In this document: positions 8,782-16,382 of the stretch, piece after piece
Layout of the letters: every line of letters starts with the position of its first letter
Position numbering within the stretch: position 1 is the stretch's first letter
NCBI GenBank assembly: GCA_902761035.1
Contig: CACWIW010000026.1
Location: 1 to 38,335 of the forward strand
Source: an uncultured bacterium
GTDB lineage: Bacteria; Verrucomicrobiota; Kiritimatiellia; RFP12; UBA1067
Length of the DNA stretch: 38,335 bases
Reading direction: 5' to 3'
The notes under the pieces: generated by a model
What the model was told of the DNA's origin: nothing
The model's database searches: none
What the model saw: only the letters and a program-made list of their open reading frames with translations
Position numbers and translations under genes: made by a program

Positions 8782-10463
8782 AATGGTGGGTAAAAAAGAA
8801 CGGACATGCAGACGGGCCATTCTCCGAGGAAGACATTCGCAAACGTATTACGCTAAATCTTATTGGTTCACTTGATCGAGTGTCAATAGATGGCGTAAAA
8901 TGGAATTATTTAAAAGACACAGAACTCTGGCGTCCGTCTAAGCCGCAGCAAATTGCGGCGTCGCAATCACAAGTAGTTTTGCAAGAAGCTACGCCACCGC
9001 CTCAACCATCTTTCTCTCCACAATTTTCTCCGTTGGAGTCGTGTGAAGAAGATCCTCCGCAAATATTGATTCCCAAACGGCTGCAAATGCCACAACCGGA
9101 TTTTAAATCGCATAAGGTGAACAGTACCATTGTTGTAGCCGTAGGATTGGTCATGAGTTTGATTCTATTGGTTATTGGAACAGTTGTGATATTTTCGCGT
9201 TCAAGCAATCACGAAGTTGAGAAAAATGACGTTGCGAGGCAACCTGAGGAAAGTCCACGGTCCGGGATTGCGACTTCCGGCGGTGATGGATTTGTCGCAG
9301 TAAGAGATAAGATTGCACTGATTGAATGCAAGGAAGGACGCGGAACAGGATTTCTCCTTGGAATGGACGGGAAAACTTTCCTTATTTCCAATGAGCATGT
9401 TATTCGTAGTGGTGGTGAGATTAAGGCGCGTCTAATTGATGGTACGCTTTTACAATTAGGCGAGTTTTCCGTTGCTGAAGACGGACGCGATCTTGCACGA
9501 TTTGAAGTATTGAATTGTAAGAACGCACCACTTAAACTGCGCAATTCACCCCCAAACATAAATGAACAAGTGACTCTGTACGGTAACAGTCTTGGAGGAG
9601 GCGTGGCCACGGAGAGTAAAGGTTTCATTCAAGGTGTGGGACCAAAACGAATTGAGACGAACGCTGAAATCGTACATGGTAACAGCGGAAGCCCATTGGT
9701 CGATATGAAAGGCGAAGTGGTTGGGGTGGCAGCACTCATGGAACTCACCGATTCCGGAAAGGAAGATTGGAGTAATAGCAATACTCGCTATGACGGTAAG
9801 GTAAGGCGTTTCGCCGTGCGCCTTTCTGGGACCGCATGGAAGGTTTTGAAACGTAATGAATACGAAGCGCAGATTCGTGCACTGACTGAATATGTGACAT
9901 ATTGGAACTACCTTGTGCCGTTTTTGATGTTTGATTCGCATAATGTACCAGACTCGAAACTTGTGTATAACGATTTGTGCTCCAAGGCATTCAATTCGAC
10001 AGAATCCGGGTTCGATGAAATGATGAAGGCTGTGTCAAACGCATACGAGAAACGGGGCAAGTCGTATATAAGATGGGACGAACGCATCAGGGGACGCAAG
10101 GAGTTCGTTCGCCGCCTCCAGACCGGAATAGACGAGAAAGAACTTTCAGAGGTTGCTGCCAAAAAAGCGCTGGCTGAATACGATGACAAAACGGAAAAGT
10201 CGTATGAGAAAATGAAGGATGCATTAAAGGCTATGATTCTTGTACGCAAGGAGGCGCTGACCCATGCGCAAAAGTTCCTTAATGATCAGTCATGGGATGC
10301 GCCGCAGGTCGTAAATGGTTATGATGGTGATCTGCGGGAAAGTGTAAGTTGGTACCGCGAAGGATGTAAATATTTCACTGATTTGATGAATCAAAAGTTA
10401 AAAGACTTGAATAAAGGCATCAATGAGATTGAAAAAGGAGATGACGACGATGAGAACGATTGA
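8778..10463 (+). CDS. Membrane-anchored trypsin-like serine protease with GYF-like domain
   Basis: 561 residues. A GYF_2-like domain (about 1-55, beginning KWWVKKNGHADGPF) precedes a Pro/Gln-rich linker, a membrane helix at about 116-140 and a trypsin-like fold at about 165-350. The catalytic triad is visible: His207 (SNEHVI), Asp238 (GRDLARF) and Ser303 in the GNSGSP motif. The C-terminal 200 residues are helical and charged. With the GYF-like domain in the cytoplasm, the protease domain would lie in the periplasm. It is probably the effector of the operon, activated when the GTPase complex changes state; this is inference. A related exported protease without the GYF and membrane parts is encoded at 24648-25388. 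Overlaps: 4 nt with the upstream gene and 14 nt with the channel gene downstream. Confidence 0.85.
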   Translation: MKWWVKKNGHADGPFSEEDIRKRITLNLIGSLDRVSIDGVKWNYLKDTELWRPSKPQQIAASQSQVVLQEATPPPQPSFSPQFSPLESCEEDPPQILIPKRLQMPQPDFKSHKVNSTIVVAVGLVMSLILLVIGTVVIFSRSSNHEVEKNDVARQPEESPRSGIATSGGDGFVAVRDKIALIECKEGRGTGFLLGMDGKTFLISNEHVIRSGGEIKARLIDGTLLQLGEFSVAEDGRDLARFEVLNCKNAPLKLRNSPPNINEQVTLYGNSLGGGVATESKGFIQGVGPKRIETNAEIVHGNSGSPLVDMKGEVVGVAALMELTDSGKEDWSNSNTRYDGKVRRFAVRLSGTAWKVLKRNEYEAQIRALTEYVTYWNYLVPFLMFDSHNVPDSKLVYNDLCSKAFNSTESGFDEMMKAVSNAYEKRGKSYIRWDERIRGRKEFVRRLQTGIDEKELSEVAAKKALAEYDDKTEKSYEKMKDALKAMILVRKEALTHAQKFLNDQSWDAPQVVNGYDGDLRESVSWYREGCKYFTDLMNQKLKDLNKGINEIEKGDDDDEND

Positions 10464-11301
10464 GCGAAAAGAACTGGATTGGCATCTTGGGGATATCGAA
10501 CAGAGGTTCGGATTCCGGGGTGCAAAGTACACAGACGCGAACATGTGGTTCGTGTTCCTTGTGACAGCACTGATTACAGGGGCGTTTTTTATCGGCCTCT
10601 GCCATGTACCGACGCACATTCGCAACCACCCCGCCATAGCCATAATACTGGCTCGCGGCTGGACTCCATACGCCATGATCTCGCTCTTCACATTGGCCAT
10701 GGTGACACTTTTCGTAAAATGGCGCAAACTCGCATTCCAGCGTAGGGCATTCAAGATTGAGTTAATTCCTGTTGGGGCATCGTTCGCACTTACTCAGGAA
10801 ACCGCCCTTGACGTTTTGGGGATGCTTAACAAGGCAGTTGACGATCCAAAGCGGTTTGTCCTTTTCAACCGCATCGAGCGGGCACTTCTCAATCTTAAGA
10901 ACGTCGGTAATATATCAGATGTTTCTGAGATGTTGCGCACCTCTGCAGAAAACGACGAGAACCATGTAGATTCAAGTTATGGACTGTTGTCGGGCATCGT
11001 CTGGGTTATTCCTATTCTCGGCTTCATTGGCACTGTGATTGGTCTTTCAGGCGCGATAGGCGGCTTTGGCGCAGTTCTCAACTCCGATGCATCTGCGGCA
11101 TCGTTGAAGGCAGGCCTTGCACCCGTGACGGGAAACTTAAGCGTGGCGTTCGACACCACGTTCCTCGCACTTGTGCTTGCGATGGTTGTCCAGATGATGA
11201 TGACGATTCTTCGCAGGCAAGAAGACCTGTTTCTGGACACATGCCGGGATTATGTACACGGCAATATCATCTCCCGTCTGAAATTCGTCAAGAACGGATG
11301 A
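10450..11301 (+). CDS. MotA/TolQ/ExbB-type proton channel subunit
   Basis: 283 residues from ATG 10450, which has AAAGGAG (10434-10440) 9 nt upstream; the ATGs at 10423 and 10441 fit worse. Four membrane helices are visible: about 34-52, 70-90, 180-207 and 225-253. The last two carry the family signature: IPILGFIGTVIGLSGAIGGF, then LAPVTGNLSVAFDTTFLALVLAMVVQ. This is the core of stator units that convert ion flow into movement (MotA of flagella, TolQ, ExbB, ZorA of Zorya defence). Two MotB/ExbD-like genes follow directly, as expected for a complete stator. Lacking any flagellar, Ton or Tol neighbours, the unit probably drives the protein complex encoded by the upstream genes. Confidence 0.85.
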   Translation: MRTIERKELDWHLGDIEQRFGFRGAKYTDANMWFVFLVTALITGAFFIGLCHVPTHIRNHPAIAIILARGWTPYAMISLFTLAMVTLFVKWRKLAFQRRAFKIELIPVGASFALTQETALDVLGMLNKAVDDPKRFVLFNRIERALLNLKNVGNISDVSEMLRTSAENDENHVDSSYGLLSGIVWVIPILGFIGTVIGLSGAIGGFGAVLNSDASAASLKAGLAPVTGNLSVAFDTTFLALVLAMVVQMMMTILRRQEDLFLDTCRDYVHGNIISRLKFVKNG

Positions 11302-11302
11302 A

Positions 11303-12103
11303 ATGAGAAAAAGACGACAGAGTGTCCGGTTCTCGCTATTTGCGTTTCAGGACATCATAACAGGATTGTGCGGAGTGCTGATCCTGCTGGTGCTGCTCAT
11401 GCTCGTTGATTTTGTCACAGCCCCTGAACGTAGAGTTGTGGAGCCGGATTCAATGAACGAAACAGATGATAGCATTGAAATCCTGCGGAAGGAAATTCGA
11501 CGGCTTGAGTATGAACTCGCCAAAGCACGTGACGCCGCCCGCACGACGATTATATCCGTGAAGGACTCTGCTGCGCCCGAAGTTGCGGCGAAGTTGACAG
11601 CGGAAATGAGTGAAAAGGAAAAAGAACTTGCAGCGCTTGTTTCTCAGGTCGCAGATTTACAGACTCGAGTAGCGAAGGCAAAAGACGCTGATGTGAGAAA
11701 CAAGAAGAAGGTGCGGGAAATGGAAGAAACGCGCCGCATTCTTGAAGGGAAAATAGCAGCCTTGAAAAACAAGAAAGGCGTCACACTCATTCCAGAACGG
11801 GGAACGTTCAAATCGCCAGTGTACATCATTTGTGGGAAGGGGGGCGTAGAGATACTACGCCCATTGAAAAAGAATGCAAAGCGAAAATGGGTGAATGGTG
11901 ATAACTTGCGTGACGGCGTGACGGAAGCTCTTCTCGATCTTGATCATACTACACACACAGTCATTCTTCTCGTTAGGCCGTCAGGAGTAGATATGATGGA
12001 TGATCTTTCCAGACTGACGAAGAGTTTGGGATTCAGTTATGGGCGAGACCCGTTGGAGGAGGATGTGGAGGTGTCCATTGGAGAAGCTGGAGGTGGGAAA
12101 TGA
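11303..12103 (+). CDS. MotB/ExbD-like stator partner 1
   Basis: 266 residues. A basic N-terminus (MRKRRQSVRF) is followed by a membrane helix at about 15-37 starting FAFQDIITGLCG; Asp17 sits at its cytoplasmic end, where MotB and ZorB carry the proton-accepting Asp. Residues 55-155 form a coiled coil. A compact C-terminal domain (about 160-260) includes IICGKGGVEIL, VILLVRPSG and a GFSYGRDPLEED loop. The domain does not look like canonical peptidoglycan-binding OmpA, so it may contact another component. The gene starts 1 nt after the channel gene and overlaps partner 2 as ATGA. Identification rests on helix position, the Asp and gene order. Confidence 0.7.
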   Translation: MRKRRQSVRFSLFAFQDIITGLCGVLILLVLLMLVDFVTAPERRVVEPDSMNETDDSIEILRKEIRRLEYELAKARDAARTTIISVKDSAAPEVAAKLTAEMSEKEKELAALVSQVADLQTRVAKAKDADVRNKKKVREMEETRRILEGKIAALKNKKGVTLIPERGTFKSPVYIICGKGGVEILRPLKKNAKRKWVNGDNLRDGVTEALLDLDHTTHTVILLVRPSGVDMMDDLSRLTKSLGFSYGRDPLEEDVEVSIGEAGGGK

Positions 12104-12972
12104 ACCGCGGGAAGAAGGAACCGACTACTGGCAGTCTCGACATGTTGCTTGATACGATGTGCAACACGTTTGGTGGTGTCTGTTTCATCGCGCTCATGGT
12201 GGCTATACTTACGGCAATGACTCCCAAGTCGAGTGAAGATGCTATGGATGGAGAGGCTGAAGCAAAGATGCTGGTGGACCGCGAGAAAACCAATCTTGCT
12301 CGAAAGCGTGATGAGTTGAAGTCGGCGATTGAAATCCAAAAATCGTTTCTTGCCACTAATCAAGCAACGGCAGCTATTAGTGCAGCTGCGCTTACACAGG
12401 GTCTTTCATCCAATACTACGGCCATCGCCAGACTGAAAGCCCAAAGAGCCGAATTTGAGGATATGCTTGCTGCGCTAAAGACGGATGCTGACTACAGCAA
12501 GCGGGAAGCAGCGCGTCTTGAACGGCTTTTGAAAGAACTAGAAGAACGGTTAGGCAAGCCTATCGGGAAACAGCGGTCGGTTCGAACGCCCACGGAACGT
12601 GAAGTGTCAGGATTGAGGTGCGAGGATTTCTGGTTGCGCAAAGGAAGGTTGTATTTACTTAGAAACCGACAACAGTGCAAGTGTGAAATGCTTCGCGATT
12701 CATCAGGTAAACCTCATCAATGGAACTTTACGGTTATTCTTGGCGCAGGGTATCGTGTGGATGAGTCATTTTTTAACGGACTTGACTGGAACCAGATAAA
12801 AAATGATTTGAACACACAGGGGTATGTGCGCATTTATTCAGACAGGGAATCGTTCCCGCAGCTGTGCGAATTACGAGATGCTTTGATACATTATCACAAA
12901 CAATACAACTGGCACATCCATGAAAAGGAGGTGCTTTCATTCGTGGAGGGTTACGATGGCCGTATTCAATAA
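12100..12972 (+). CDS. MotB/ExbD-like stator partner 2
   Basis: 290 residues. Residues 12-37 read SLDMLLDTMCNTFGGVCFIA..., a membrane helix with Asp14 and Asp18 at its start, again the expected place for a proton-accepting carboxylate. A coiled coil (about 45-155) and a C-terminal globular domain (about 168-285) follow, with FWLRKGRLYLL and VRIYSDRESFPQLCELRDAL. Its architecture parallels that of partner 1, but the sequences differ enough that they should be separate subunits. Since stators use a dimer of MotB-type proteins in a ring of MotA-type proteins, the pair may form a heterodimer. It overlaps partner 1 by 4 nt and the SEL1 gene by 17 nt. Confidence 0.7.
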   Translation: MNRGKKEPTTGSLDMLLDTMCNTFGGVCFIALMVAILTAMTPKSSEDAMDGEAEAKMLVDREKTNLARKRDELKSAIEIQKSFLATNQATAAISAAALTQGLSSNTTAIARLKAQRAEFEDMLAALKTDADYSKREAARLERLLKELEERLGKPIGKQRSVRTPTEREVSGLRCEDFWLRKGRLYLLRNRQQCKCEMLRDSSGKPHQWNFTVILGAGYRVDESFFNGLDWNQIKNDLNTQGYVRIYSDRESFPQLCELRDALIHYHKQYNWHIHEKEVLSFVEGYDGRIQ

Positions 12973-14227
12973 ACTAAACGCCGCCAAGGTTATGTTTCTG
13001 GCGACATTGACAACTTGGGCTGTTACAGATATGCCCTTAGAAGAGTGTCGTGAAAAAGCAGCGGCTGGTGATGCTGAAGCGCAGTATCAATTGGGACAAC
13101 GCTACGAAGAGGGACGGGGTCTCTCCCGAAATGGCATCCGGGCCGTGATTCAATACAAGAAGGCTGCGGAACAAAAGCACCGTAAGGCATGTAAACGATT
13201 GTCCGAACTGTATTCTCGCGGTGAGTTTGTGAAGAAGGATTCCGCTATAGCAGCGAAATATCGTGCCTTGGCAAGCGGCGATAACGCGGAGATAGCTATT
13301 GCCAAGGCATCAGAGGAAGAAAGTAAAAGTACGGATACGGTAGATGATATTGAAGTTGCTCTTGACTGGATACTTGGACGTAACGGAAAACGAAAAGACC
13401 CTAAAATCGGAATCCGTATGCTTTGCGATGCGGCTAAGGATAGGCCAATTGCCAAGGGTGTTTTCATTAAGCGTTGGATGAAAGGAGACCTTGACGATGC
13501 GTTAGAGGTGTTGACGGACGAAGAATGGACGCTTATTGAATCATGGTTTGAAGAGGCGTTCCGTTTGGGGGGCTCATGGAAAAAATGCGGACTTATCTTG
13601 GGGAATAAAGCATTTCGTAATAAACATTATACGGCAGCAATATCCTTTTATCAGGCAGCAGGACGTGCTGGGGTGCCGAAGGCATGGTACTTCCTTGGAT
13701 GCCTGTATTGGACTGGCAGTAATAAAGAGAAATGGGGAACCCCTGACCATGTAAAATCTGACCGCAATGCCATGGACGCTTTCATACAAACGTTAAAGAT
13801 CAACCCGCGCCATGTGGATGCAAAGTGGAATTTGGGATTGATATACTTGTTTTCAGATGATAAACAGTGCAGAAACTATAAAAAGGCACATGATATTTTT
13901 AGTGAACTGTACAGAAATGGCGGTGCAAATAACAAGTGGATACTTTACGATTACGGCCTTTCGGGAATGTTGGTTACTGACGAGGCGCTAAGTAATATAC
14001 GTAAGGAATATGAGCGAATCAAAGATCCACATTCCTACGCCCGTGGACGTATAGACTATGGGGTTGTTGTGAAACGAACCCAAAGGACAAAGAGTGAACT
14101 TGAGGCGAAATACAAATCTCTTCTGAAAGAGGAGAAACGCTATCTGCAATACATTAAACAAGCAGCGGATATGGGATGCGAATCTGCACAGAAGTTCGTA
14201 GAAAAATTTCAATCCTCTTACGATTGA
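12956..14227 (+). CDS. SEL1-repeat protein with N-terminal export or anchor segment
   Basis: 423 residues from ATG 12956, which has GGAGGG (12945-12950) 5 nt upstream; the longer frame from 12920 lacks such a site. A short hydrophobic stretch (about 11-24, KVMFLATLTTWAV) may be a signal or anchor. SEL1-type TPR-like units are clear at about 37-110 (GDAEAQYQLGQRYEEGRGLS, then RKACKRLSELYSRGE) and again in the second half (VPKAWYFLGCLYW, DAKWNLGLIYLF, and a final QAADMGCESAQKF). Such repeats bind proteins, so it likely adapts a target or partner to the complex. It is the last gene of the operon; no clear terminator follows. Confidence 0.75.
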   Translation: MAVFNKLNAAKVMFLATLTTWAVTDMPLEECREKAAAGDAEAQYQLGQRYEEGRGLSRNGIRAVIQYKKAAEQKHRKACKRLSELYSRGEFVKKDSAIAAKYRALASGDNAEIAIAKASEEESKSTDTVDDIEVALDWILGRNGKRKDPKIGIRMLCDAAKDRPIAKGVFIKRWMKGDLDDALEVLTDEEWTLIESWFEEAFRLGGSWKKCGLILGNKAFRNKHYTAAISFYQAAGRAGVPKAWYFLGCLYWTGSNKEKWGTPDHVKSDRNAMDAFIQTLKINPRHVDAKWNLGLIYLFSDDKQCRNYKKAHDIFSELYRNGGANNKWILYDYGLSGMLVTDEALSNIRKEYERIKDPHSYARGRIDYGVVVKRTQRTKSELEAKYKSLLKEEKRYLQYIKQAADMGCESAQKFVEKFQSSYD

Positions 14228-14430
14228 GTCAACACCAACGCCAAAGTACGCATGTGCACGGTTTGGGGCAAAACGAATCTGACGGATGCGGCGTGGGTGT
14301 GCCCCATGAACTCCGGCCAATGATTCTTCAAGGTGAAGGTGGAACTGCTGAAGGGGATTTGCTGCGGATTTTGACAACAAACGTACGCCAACAAGATATG
14401 GTTTTTTTTGAAATAGGGGATTTTGACGTA
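14228..14430. other. Gap between the GTPase operon and VapBC
   Basis: About 200 bp with no convincing gene and no strong hairpin. Open frames on either strand are short and lack ribosome binding sites. Confidence 0.4.
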
Positions 14431-14460
14431 TTGACATCAAAGCATCAAACATGGTAGAAT
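14431..14460 (+). promoter_or_regulatory. vapBC promoter, TTGACA-18-TAGAAT
   Basis: A consensus -35 TTGACA (14431-14436) and -10 TAGAAT (14455-14460) are separated by 18 bp, with TGG just before the -10. Transcription would begin about 7 nt downstream, at or next to the ATG at 14468, so the mRNA should be leaderless. A second TTGAC lies 8 nt upstream (14423) and could be part of an operator for the antitoxin. Confidence 0.7.
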
Positions 14461-14467
14461 AGGCGAC

Positions 14468-14725
14468 ATGAGAACAACCCTTACTTTAGAACCAGATGTT
14501 GCGGCAAGGCTTGAAGAATGTCAGGCCGCCGACTTGAGCGTCAGTTTCAAGGAGCTTGTCAACGGGCTTTTACGCATGGCGTTCGCCACGCAGGATGCCT
14601 TGGCTCGCAAGCCTGCTGTCAGGCATTTCTCGACAAAGGTCTTTCGCGGGCGGACAACCACGTTGGGGACGATTACAAGTACGCATGACATGCTGGCCAT
14701 GGCCGACGGCGAGGCCTACCGATGA
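14468..14725 (+). CDS. vapB: VapB-type antitoxin, ribbon-helix-helix
   Basis: 85 residues. The N-terminus RTTLTLEPDVAARLEE is the beta-strand and first helix of a ribbon-helix-helix DNA-binding domain, followed by a second helix (SFKELVNGLLRMAF). The C-terminal part with HFSTKVFRGR would wrap around the toxin. Such antitoxins neutralise the PIN nuclease and repress their own promoter. The stop overlaps the toxin start as ATGA. There is no Shine-Dalgarno sequence, and the -10 element ends 7 nt before the ATG, so it is probably translated from a leaderless mRNA. Confidence 0.8.
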   Translation: MRTTLTLEPDVAARLEECQAADLSVSFKELVNGLLRMAFATQDALARKPAVRHFSTKVFRGRTTTLGTITSTHDMLAMADGEAYR

Positions 14726-15153
14726 GATTGCTTGACGCCAATATTCTGATGTACGCATCGTTTGACGCGTTCCCGCAGCATGTTCGCACGAAGAAATGGC
14801 TTGATGCCAGATTGAACGACATCAATACGCCTCTGGGTATCCCTTGGGAAAGCACTCTGGCCTTTGTTCGCTTGTCTACAAATCCCCGCGTCATGCAACC
14901 TGCGATTTCAGTGTCCGAGGCGTGGCGTCAGGTACAGTCATGGTTGTCGATGCCATGCGTATGGATACCGGTGGCGACAGATCGGCATCGGCATTATCTT
15001 GATTCATTCCTAAACATTCCAGAAGCAAACCACAAACTCGTGGCGGATGCACATCTGGCGGCCTTGGCAATTGAACATGGACTTGTCATGGTTTCGGCCG
15101 ATTCGGATTTTCATCTTTTCCCCGGCCTTCGCATAGAAGATCCTACTATTTGA
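14722..15153 (+). CDS. vapC: VapC toxin, PIN-domain ribonuclease
   Basis: 143 residues, full length for the family. The acidic active site is present: Asp5 (LLDANILMYA), Glu43 (PWESTLAFVR), Asp109 (LVADAHLAALA) and Asp127/Asp129 (SADSDFHLF), which bind the metal ions for RNA cleavage. The substrate, usually tRNA or rRNA in VapC, cannot be read from sequence. It is translationally coupled to the antitoxin and lies between the GTPase operon and core genes, so it may stabilise the accessory block. Confidence 0.88.
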   Translation: MRLLDANILMYASFDAFPQHVRTKKWLDARLNDINTPLGIPWESTLAFVRLSTNPRVMQPAISVSEAWRQVQSWLSMPCVWIPVATDRHRHYLDSFLNIPEANHKLVADAHLAALAIEHGLVMVSADSDFHLFPGLRIEDPTI

Positions 15154-15169
15154 AGTTTGCCTGGTGCCA

Positions 15170-15198
15170 TTGCCACGGCATAACGGATTTGGTAAAAT
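15170..15198 (+). promoter_or_regulatory. Promoter of the LysR gene, TTGCCA-17-TAAAAT
   Basis: TTGCCA (15170-15175) and TAAAAT (15193-15198) are 17 bp apart, with TTTGG before the -10. The predicted start near 15205 leaves a leader of about 130 nt before the LysR start at 15338. No gene is evident in that leader. Confidence 0.6.
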
Positions 15199-15337
15199 AG
15201 CGGCCAACGGCACAATGGCAGTGCAATTGAATTGGCTTGTAATCGTGCATGGAGAAAAAATGAAGAAGAAACTTCCTAAGACAGATGACTTTCATTGGGA
15301 TGGGTTTGTTTTCTTTGCAAGTTGAAAGGATGCAGAC

Positions 15338-16240
15338 ATGACTCTTCAGCAACTTAAGTACGCGGACGCGGTTGCGGCGTGCGGATCGATAAGCGAGGCA
15401 GCTCGGCGGTGCTTTGTCACGCAGCCGACGCTTACGGAGGCGGTGCGTCTCCTGGAGGAGGAGCTGCGCATCGCCATATTCACGCGGTCACCAAAGGGCG
15501 TGAGCGTGACGCGCGAGGGCGAGGAGTTCCTGGCGTCCGCGCGGCAAATCCTAGACGACGCGGCGCGCATCTCCGAAAAGTACACGGGCAAGGCCGTGAG
15601 GCGTCCGCAGTTCGCGGTCTCCTGCCAGCACTACGCCTTTGCCGTCGAGGCGTTCATGGACGTCGTGGGGGCAAACGACGCTGAGTCCTACGACTTCACT
15701 CTGCGCGAGACGGTGACGAGCGAGATCATCGACGACGTGGCGCGCCACCGCAGCGAGGTGGGCGTGCTCTACCTCTCCCGCCGCAACGAGCGCGCGATCA
15801 TGAAGATACTGCGCAAGGAGGAGCTTGTGTTCGAGGAGCTTTTCGAGGCGAAGCCGCACGTGTTTTTGGGAAAGAAGCATCCGCTTGCAAAGAAGAAGTC
15901 GATTCGCCCGCAGGAACTTGACGACTACCCGTATCTCACGTACGAGCAGGGGGCCGAGAACGCGCTCTACTTCGCGGAGGAGGTCATGCCCGCGATTGAC
16001 CGGAAGAAGAACATCCGCGTCAGGGACCGCGCCACGATGACGAATCTCGTGCTGGGTCTGAACGGCTTCACCGTCGCGTCTGGCGCGCATGCCAAGGGAT
16101 ACAACCCCGCGATCGTCTCGATACCGCTGAAGATGGACGACTCCATCCGCGTGGGAATCGTGCGCCGCGGCGGCATCCCGCTTTCCGCTGCGGGGGCGGC
16201 GTTCGTGGACGCGATCCGCGCGCGCCTGGCGGACAAATAG
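15338..16240 (+). CDS. LysR-family transcriptional regulator of the sulfur genes
   Basis: 300 residues, normal for the family; AAAGGA precedes the ATG. The N-terminal winged helix-turn-helix is clear (LQQLKYADAVAACGSISEAA then FVTQPTLTEAVRLLEEEL, about 3-60), followed by the linker helix and a periplasmic-binding-like effector domain (about 90-295). It lies directly upstream of metY, with DUF3034-like and cysK genes beyond, so it probably controls cysteine/methionine biosynthesis in response to a sulfur metabolite such as an O-acetylated amino acid; that is inference from position. A candidate binding site is at 16279-16293. The gene is oriented like its probable targets. Confidence 0.85.
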   Translation: MTLQQLKYADAVAACGSISEAARRCFVTQPTLTEAVRLLEEELRIAIFTRSPKGVSVTREGEEFLASARQILDDAARISEKYTGKAVRRPQFAVSCQHYAFAVEAFMDVVGANDAESYDFTLRETVTSEIIDDVARHRSEVGVLYLSRRNERAIMKILRKEELVFEELFEAKPHVFLGKKHPLAKKKSIRPQELDDYPYLTYEQGAENALYFAEEVMPAIDRKKNIRVRDRATMTNLVLGLNGFTVASGAHAKGYNPAIVSIPLKMDDSIRVGIVRRGGIPLSAAGAAFVDAIRARLADK

Positions 16241-16278
16241 AAGGGCTTCTTGCAGCGTGGGTTCCCGTCGCGCATGAT

Positions 16279-16293
16279 ATAGGAATAACCTAT
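16279..16293. promoter_or_regulatory. Candidate LysR operator
   Basis: ATAGG-AATAA-CCTAT is a perfect 15-bp dyad in the T-N11-A format typical of LysR regulators. It is flanked by CATG on both sides (CATGat...tgCCATG), which extends the symmetry. It lies about 50-60 bp upstream of the -10 element of metY, where LysR activators usually bind. Confidence 0.5.
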
Positions 16294-16340
16294 TGCCATG
16301 CAGTGAATTTTCCGATTACCCATTAGCGGGGGAAATGTGA

Positions 16341-16349
16341 GATACTATT
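16341..16349 (+). promoter_or_regulatory. Possible metY -10 element
   Basis: GATACTAT, preceded by TGA, has no good -35 element at 17 bp. A weak -35 with an upstream dyad fits an activator-dependent promoter. The leader to the metY start is about 30 nt and contains the ribosome binding site. Confidence 0.4.
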
Positions 16350-16382
16350 CGCCGTTGACACCACCAGAAAGGAGCAACGGCA

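Noticed and set aside
14228..14452. Minus-strand frame ending near the vapB promoter
   Set aside because: It covers the 3' end of the SEL1 gene in antisense, has no ribosome binding site and shows no known domain.
15259..15360. Small frame MKKKLPKTDDFHWD... after a GGAG-like site upstream of the LysR gene
   Set aside because: It runs into the LysR gene in another frame and lacks protein-like character after the first 14 residues; probably part of the untranslated leader.
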